Shown: positions 58,312 to 64,000 of the stretch, in pieces
Position numbering within the stretch: the stretch's first letter is position 1
Layout of the letters: each line of letters begins with the position of its first letter
DNA from: Liriodendron chinense
Taxonomy: Eukaryota; Streptophyta; Magnoliopsida; Magnoliales; Magnoliaceae
DNA length: 64,000 nucleotides
Reading direction: 5' to 3'
Assembly (NCBI GenBank): GCA_003013855.2
Contig: ML058385.1
Location: 186,001-250,000, forward strand
The notes under the pieces: model-generated
Told to the model about the DNA's origin: nothing
The model's input: only the letters and a program-made list of their open reading frames with translations
Database searches by the model: none
Program-made: the position numbers and the translations under genes

Positions 58312-58312
<1 letters not shown>
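58245..58312. repeat. TTCGGCTGRCCGAA palindromes between pol and env-like ORF
   Basis: Three to four copies of the LTR palindrome motif in 70 bp, outside the LTR and just upstream (minus strand) of the env-like ORF. Confidence 0.75.

Positions 58313-58313
<1 letters not shown>

Positions 58314-58362
<49 letters not shown>
58314..58362. repeat. (TA)n microsatellite
   Basis: About 22 TA units followed by a T-run. Confidence 0.95.
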
Positions 58363-58364
<2 letters not shown>

Positions 58365-58439
58365 TTTAAAATAAAGCATGAAATGATATAAAACAAGATA
58401 GTTATATAGAATACAAACCAATATCATTTCTTAATTTTA

Positions 58440-59729
58440 AAAATCTTGAATTGTCAAGTGGCTTGGTAAAAATATCAGCCAATTGATTTTCAGTTTGAAT
58501 ATATTTCATTAAAACTGATTTTTCTTCTACTAATTCTTAGAAATAACGATAATGAATGTCAATGTGTTTTGTCCGAGAATGCTGAAAGAGATTTTTGGAT
58601 ATGTTAATTGCATTGGTATTATCGCAATACAGATATATAATATCTTGCGTTATCCCATAATCAGCTAACATTCTTTTCATTCACATAAGCTGTGTACAAG
58701 CACTTCCTACAACAATGTATTCAGCTTCAACAGTTGATAAAGAAACTAAATTTTGTTTCTTACTCATCCACGAAATAAGATAATTACTAATATAAAAACA
58801 TGTACCACTTGTTGATTTCCTGTCATCAACATTACCAGCCTAATTAACATCTGAATATCTTGCTAATTGAGATGAAGTATCACATGGATACCATAATTTA
58901 AGATTAGTAGAATTAGCAACATATCGAAGTATGCGTTTCACAGCAGTTAAGTGTGTTTCTTTGGGCTCAGATTGATATTTGGCACACACCAACACTGAAT
59001 GTAATATTAAGTCTACTAGCAGTTAAGTATAGTAGGCTACCAATCATACTTCTATATATAGTGAGAGTCTACACTTTTACCAAGTTATCTTTTGATAATT
59101 GAAGTGTAGTGCTCATGGGAGAATCATAATTTCTACCATTATCTAAACTAAATTTCATAACTAAGTTTTGAGCATACTTACGTTGAGATAGAAATATACC
59201 TTCTTTCAACTGTCTGACTTGAAATCCAAGGAAGTAGGTTAGTTCACCAACCATACTTATTTCAAATTTAGATTTCACCAGTTTTGTAAACTTAAGAGGC
59301 AGATTAGTAGAAGTTGATCCATATATAATATCATCTATATATATCTGAAAAATCAAAATATCATTGTTTAAATGTTTGACAAATAGAGTTTTGTCAACAC
59401 TACTCATTTGAAAATCATGGTTGATAAAAAATTGAGTCAATTTATCATACCATACTCTTGATGCCTGTTTTAGACCATAAGGAGCTTTCTTAAGTCGAAA
59501 TACATGATTTGGAAGTTTTGGATCTTCAAAAACCTTTAGGTTGTTTTACAAAAACTTTCTCATGTAAATGACCATTAAGAAATGCACTTTTCACATCCAT
59601 TTGATAAATTTTAAAACGTTTAAAACAAGCAATGGATAAGAATAGTTTAATGGATTCAAGGCAAGCAACTGGTGCAAAGGTTTCATTATAATCTATACCT
59701 TCAATTTGAGTGTACCCTTGTGCAACCAA
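58440..59729 (-). pseudogene. reverse transcriptase and RNase H of element C
   Basis: RT opens at 59729 with GIDYNETFAPVACLESIK and QMDVKSAFLNGHL near 59610. After a break near 59525 it resumes at 59440. The catalytic YIDDIIYGST lies near 59345-59315, and YFLGFQVRQL near 59230. RNase H follows with TVEAEY near 58735 and an RTKHIDIHY-type motif near 58575-58550. Stops (59068, 58839 region, 58540 region) and shifts occur. The order after integrase is that of Ty1/copia. Confidence 0.8.
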
Positions 59730-60143
59730 TCGAGCCTTGTTCCTAATGATATTTTCAAGTTTATCTGATTTATTTTTGAAAATTCACTTAGTTCCAGCTA
59801 CATTCTTATCAGATGGATGAGAAACAAGATACCATACATCATTCCGAACAAATTGATTCAGCTCATCTTGCTTGGTTAATATCCAATTTTCATCAGCTAG
59901 TGCTTCATTTACGTTGGACGGTTCTATTTGTAAAGTAAAGCATACCTGACTACAAATCTCTTCTATTTGACTTCGAGTTCATACACCAGTAAGTGGATCA
60001 CCCAAAATTTGAGTTTGTGGATGGTCTCTTACTGATCGGAGTTCAACATCATTTGGATTAGATGGTTGTATTTCTATATCATCATCATCCATAGTAGAGC
60101 TGGATTTATAATCTTGGTTGTTAATGACCACATTTATAGATTC

Positions 60144-61571
60144 CTAAATTACTCTGGTTCTTTTGTTTAGAACTCGATATGCACGACTGTTTGTAGCATA
60201 TCCTAGAAAAACGCTTTCATCACTTTTAGCATAAAATCTTCCAATATTTTCCCTGTTATGTAAAATGTAGCACAAACTTCCGAAAATTCGAAAATGCTTA
60301 ACCGATGGTTTCTTATCAAACCACAATTCATATAGTGACTTATTCTTACCTGCTCTAACATACACACGATTTGTAATGTAACAAGCAGTATTCACAGCTT
60401 CAGCCTAAAAACTCTTTGGTAAATTCTTACCATTTAGTAAAACATTTGCCATCTCTTGTAGAACTTTATTCTTTCTCTCAGCAACTCCATTTTGCTAAGG
60501 TGTTTTTGGAGCTGAAAACTCATGTAAGATACCATGATCTTCATAGTACTTCTGAAAATTGCTATTTTCAAATTTAGTTCCATGATTACTTCTGATTCTA
60601 TTGACACACATTTGTTTTTCAATCTGAATTCGTTTGATGATCTTTTTGGCTTCATCAAAAGTTTCAGACTTTTCTCAGAAAAGCTACCCAAGAGAATCGA
60701 GTAAAGTCATCAACTATAACTAAGAAATACTTTTTACCACCTTTACTCTCCGTTCGAGTTGGTCCAACTAAATCTATGTGGAGAAGTTCAAGGGGTCTAG
60801 ATATGGCTAGGGAGTTTACTTTCTTATGGCAACTTCTTATTTGTTTGCCAACTTGACATGAGCCACATACTTTGTTTTCTTTCTTTCTTAGTTTGTGTAA
60901 ATCACGTAAGTGATCCCTTTTACTCAATTTATATAAATCTCTGAAGTTCACATGTTCAAGTCGTTGATGCCAAAGTTCAGATTCATCAAGTTGGGCCGTG
61001 TAACATGAATATTTCATAGAGCAACTTTGATAAATTATATAACAATTTTTAGAGGTTCGTGACCATATAAAATTACATCTCCTGAATTATTCAAAATTTC
61101 ACATCCACAAAAAAAAAATTTTAATACTATGATTTGTGAAATACTAAGCAAGTTATGCTTTAATCCATCAACATATAGAACATTTTTAAACAAATGAGAA
61201 TTAGGTAGTTGAACATTACCTCGGCCAATGATTTTACAATGGCTACCATCTCCAAAAGTGATAGCGCCTCCATCAATCCTATTGATGTTTGATAATATAC
61301 CTTTGTCTACTGTCGTATATCTTGAACAACCACTATCCAGGTACCATTTAGAATGACTATTGGCTTTGAAAGCAGTGTGGATCACCAAACATTTGTTGTT
61401 AGGAACCCACTTCATAATGGTTTTGGACTTAGGTGGATCCTTCTTTCCTTGAGGAGAATTTGACACTTGTTTTTCTTTTCTCCTACTTTGTATCAAGAGA
61501 TCTTTGAGTAGGTATATGATTCTCAGAATGAGTGAAGAAGAATCATCTTTGTTGTTGGTTGAGATTTTCAA
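60144..61571 (-). pseudogene. protease, pre-integrase and integrase of element C
   Basis: 61571-61035 holds the protease with WYLDSGCSRYTT near 61345. 61017-60664 holds the pre-integrase HHCC zinc finger (HQRLEHVNFRDLYKL, CGSCQVGKQ) and the first core motif LHIDLVGPTRTESKGGKKYF with its aspartate. 60691-60434 and 60395-60144 hold the rest of integrase, including NTACYITNRV and the FLGYATNSRAYRVLN tail. Several frameshifts and stops separate the pieces. Confidence 0.8.
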
Positions 61572-61761
61572 AATCTTTTGAAAAGGCTTTGGACTTTTGG
61601 AAATAGACTTTTTAAAACCTTTCTGAAATTTTTTCTCGAAATATGCAAAGATTTACCTTTTACAAAGATGGTAGGTGATGTCTTTGTCTTTGGATTGAAC
61701 TTATTATAGCCAAGACCTGATCTATCACCATAAGGTCTGAAAAAATGAAGAATTTCTTCCA

Positions 61762-63150
61762 CTATATCTTTGGATTTTTCAGAAATCTTCTACTACTTAA
61801 GAATAAGCAAATCAGATTTTAAAGAGTTAAAATCAATTTGAAGTTTTTTAAAATCTTCATTTCTGATTTTCAAGTCTAGTTTACATTTTTCAAAATAATC
61901 AGAAAAATAAAATTTTTCAAAATACATTTGTCAAGTTCAGTTTGCAAATCATCACACCTCTTCTTTGAAACTTTAAGTTTGAATGCAATCTTACAACTTT
62001 CCTTGTATAGGGCTTTGTAAGCTTCTTGAAGATCTTCTTCATTTTCAGATTCACTTCTGGATGTTTCATATCTAGAGTTATCATTGTCTTCAAAAGAGGA
62101 AATATTAACAATGGTCATAAATGCATTCTGAATTTTTTGATCCGTCCTGATCTGATTCATCGGAGTCTGAAGCAGATTCAGATTCTGATGAATCATTCTA
62201 AGTTGCAACCATTCCTTTCTTCTTTGATTTTTCCTTTGTAGGACAATTTGCAGCTAAGTGCCCATAACCTGAACAGTTGAAGCATTGTGCATTCTTGGTT
62301 TTGTTTTTTCAAAAACTTGATTTACCTTTCTTCTTTCCCAATGGTTTTTTAATCTCAAATTTCTTTTTGTTTTTCAAAATCTTGTAAAACTTCTTAGCCA
62401 ACAATGCCATATCATCCTCATCTTCTTCATTATCTGAATTTTCATTGATTGAAACAGATTTTGAAGATTTGAGAGCAATTAACTTATTCTTAAAACTTTT
62501 GAATGTCAATTCATATGTTTGAATAGATCCAACTAGTTCCTCAACTTTCATTATATCAGTATCCCTCAATTCTTGAATAACAGTGACTTTGGAATTGAAT
62601 CGATCTGGTAGAGATCTCAGAATTTTAGCACAAACTTTACTTTCTGGAATACTCTCTCCAAGACCCCACATAGAGTTTACTATATCATTTAATTTTGTAT
62701 AGAAGTCCACAAATGTTTCATTTTCATTCATACGTATTTCCTCAAATTTGATTGTGAGGAGTTGGATTTTAGACTTCTTTACAATATTAGTGCCCTCATG
62801 GGATCATTTCGAGTATATCTCAGGCTTACCTATCTGATTCACATGAAATAATTCTTTTAAATTCATCAGGTGAAAGAGCACAAGTTATAGCATTCAATGC
62901 TTTAGCATTTGCAGTATTTTCATTTTTTTGAGTAGTGGTCCATATGTTATAAGCCACTCATCTCATAGATTTAATTCTATCATCATCTGTTACTTCAATA
63001 ATTGGAGGTGTCCAATCTACTAATGTGGCTTGCCACACATTTTCATCCATGGATATTAGAAATATCCTCATTTTAACTTTCCAATAAGAATAGTTAGTAC
63101 CATCGAAAGGAGGTGGCCTAGGAAAAGATAAGCTTTTAAATTTAGACATC
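61762..63150 (-). pseudogene. gag of element C
   Basis: Starts at ATG 63149 with a phenylalanine/proline-rich opening and DGTNYSYWKVKM, the usual copia gag start. After a stop at 62958 and a gap, 62731-62309 holds the gag core (SIPESKVCAKILRSLPDRF, VGSIQTYELTF). The CCHC knuckle CFNCSGYGHLAANC lies at about 62282-62241. A serine/glutamate-rich tail continues to 61876. Stops and shifts interrupt it. Confidence 0.8.
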
Positions 63151-63203
63151 TTACAGCTCCAGATCTAACTCTTTGGATTGAAAATCTATAAAAGAGAAAA
63201 CCC

Positions 63204-63215
63204 GCTCCGATACCA
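63204..63215 (-). other. primer-binding site of element C
   Basis: The minus strand reads TGGTATCGGAGC two bases after the LTR end TTTTTCA, one mismatch from the usual initiator-Met site. Confidence 0.85.
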
Positions 63216-63217
63216 CT

Positions 63218-64000
63218 TGAAAAAGGATAGAGCTATAAGTGTCCTTTGTGGGGGGGGGGGGGGGGGGGGAGGGGGGGATAGGATAACTCAATTCAATTCT
63301 GCTTATTGTAATCTTAAAATAAATTAGAGAATCAATCACAAGACTAGCAAGAATATGCAATTAATCATTTTGAAAGCAAATAGAGATCAATATGAAAACC
63401 TTGAATTAAATCGTAGGAGAACCTTCTACTTAGAGATTAAGTAGTATAACCTTCCACTTAGCAAAGTAAGTAGGACAACCTTATATCGCTTAGAAATCTA
63501 AGTAGGACAGCCTTATGTCACGATTTAAGGATTTATAAATAATCAAGCACATAAACAGCTCACCACGACACAGAGTTATAGTGTTTCGGTGCTAAAAACA
63601 ACTTGCACTTACTCTACTCCCAAAATTACTTCTCTTTGTAATTTTGGCTTTCCACTATGTAAAGGTTTTCATAGGTTCATCTTTAAAACCTGATACAGAG
63701 ATTGTGATTTTCACGGGCTTACAAAACCTCAAATGATTTTCACAGGCTAATCAATAACCTTAAGTGATTTTCACAGGCTAATCACTAACAGCCTGATTTG
63801 AGATTTTCATGGGCTATCTCAAACAAAAATCCAAAAGTAATAGAAATTTATTACTGTTCTTCTTGTAGAAAGAGATGAAGCTTAGCAGAGATGAACCTTC
63901 AATAATGCAGCGATCCGATCGGTGTAGAAGATAAACCAATATAGCTCGAGCAAGATGGATCTAGAAATTTCTAAAAAGAGTTTTCCTAAAACTGCAATTT
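63218..64000 (-). repeat. 5' LTR of element C (truncated by window edge)
   Basis: Begins TGAAAAAGGATAGAG next to the primer site and is alignable to 54840 onward, with an extra 40-60 bp tandem-like block ('aaccttccacttag') near 63420-63500 not present once in the other LTR. G-tract at 63250-63276. Confidence 0.9.

Larger units (their letters stand above)
54840..64000 (-). mobile_element. Sirevirus-like Ty1/copia element C with env-like ORF (right LTR off window)
   Basis: LTRs at 54840-56456 and from 63218 to beyond 64000. Minus-strand order: initiator-Met-type primer site, gag with CCHC knuckle, integrase before RT (copia order), RT, RNase H, env-like ORF, polypurine tract, LTR. The env-like ORF, long gag, G-tract and palindromic LTR motifs are Sirevirus features (SIRE1/Maximus lineage). 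Gag and pol are interrupted by several stops and shifts. LTRs differ visibly by substitutions and small indels. The copy is old and inactive. It sits inside element D. Confidence 0.9.

Noticed and set aside
5319..63215. tRNA genes at the tRNA-like sequences
   Set aside because: They are 12-18-nt primer-binding sites next to LTRs and not full tRNA genes. No tRNA or rRNA gene was seen.

Overview
The window is flowering-plant nuclear DNA made almost entirely of nested transposable elements. No complete host gene is visible. I base the plant assignment on Ty3 (Tekay-like and Tat-like) and Ty1/copia (Sirevirus-like) LTR retrotransposons, CACTA transposon ends of plant type, fold-back MITEs, and broken pieces of plant gene families (SR splicing factors, a PDR-type ABC transporter). 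The recurring MITE arm reading roughly 'GGGCCCAC..TATATCCACACCGTCCATCC' is one I associate with magnoliid genomes. That is recollection only, so the clade is a weak guess.

Layout. 1-8105: right part of a minus-strand Tekay/Del-like Ty3 element with an apparently uninterrupted gag-pol frame, primer-binding site and 2.77-kb 5' LTR. 8106-19826: an old minus-strand Tat-like element (A) that has lost its RT/RNase H by internal deletion and carries two solo LTRs, one Sirevirus-like (9863-11910, duplication GGTTT) and one Tat-like (11951-13357, duplication ACCTC). 19828-43631: a Sirevirus gag remnant split by a 23.6-kb insertion with a 5-bp duplication CAACT. Inside that insertion lie the ends of a CACTA element (20655 and 39791), and inside the CACTA a complete Tat element (B, 25475-36629, duplication GGAAG, two 749-bp LTRs) with a decayed antisense extra ORF. 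The same interval holds three fold-back MITEs, a 365-bp A+T-rich tandem array and a 46-bp minisatellite.

43632-50837: the only stretch with host-gene character. It holds fragments of an SCL-type SR protein, an SR45/RNPS1-type RRM exon, an unidentified spliced gene and a PDR ABC transporter. All are on the plus strand and several keep splice-site-like borders. A MITE precedes them, and a 35-bp minisatellite and a second MITE follow. 50838-54839: a 5'-truncated plus-strand Tat relative of element A (D). 54840-64000: a minus-strand Sirevirus-like copia element (C) inserted into D, with gag, pol, an env-like ORF and both LTRs; the right LTR runs off the window.

The parts do not form a pathway. 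What the window records is an insertion history, which can be ordered from target-site duplications and interrupted frames. Only the Tekay-like element looks potentially active. The observations most worth a second look are the 23.6-kb nest in the split gag, the cluster of splicing-factor and transporter fragments, the palindromic arrays and G-tracts of the Sirevirus LTRs (palindromes recur before env), and the antisense ORF of element B.
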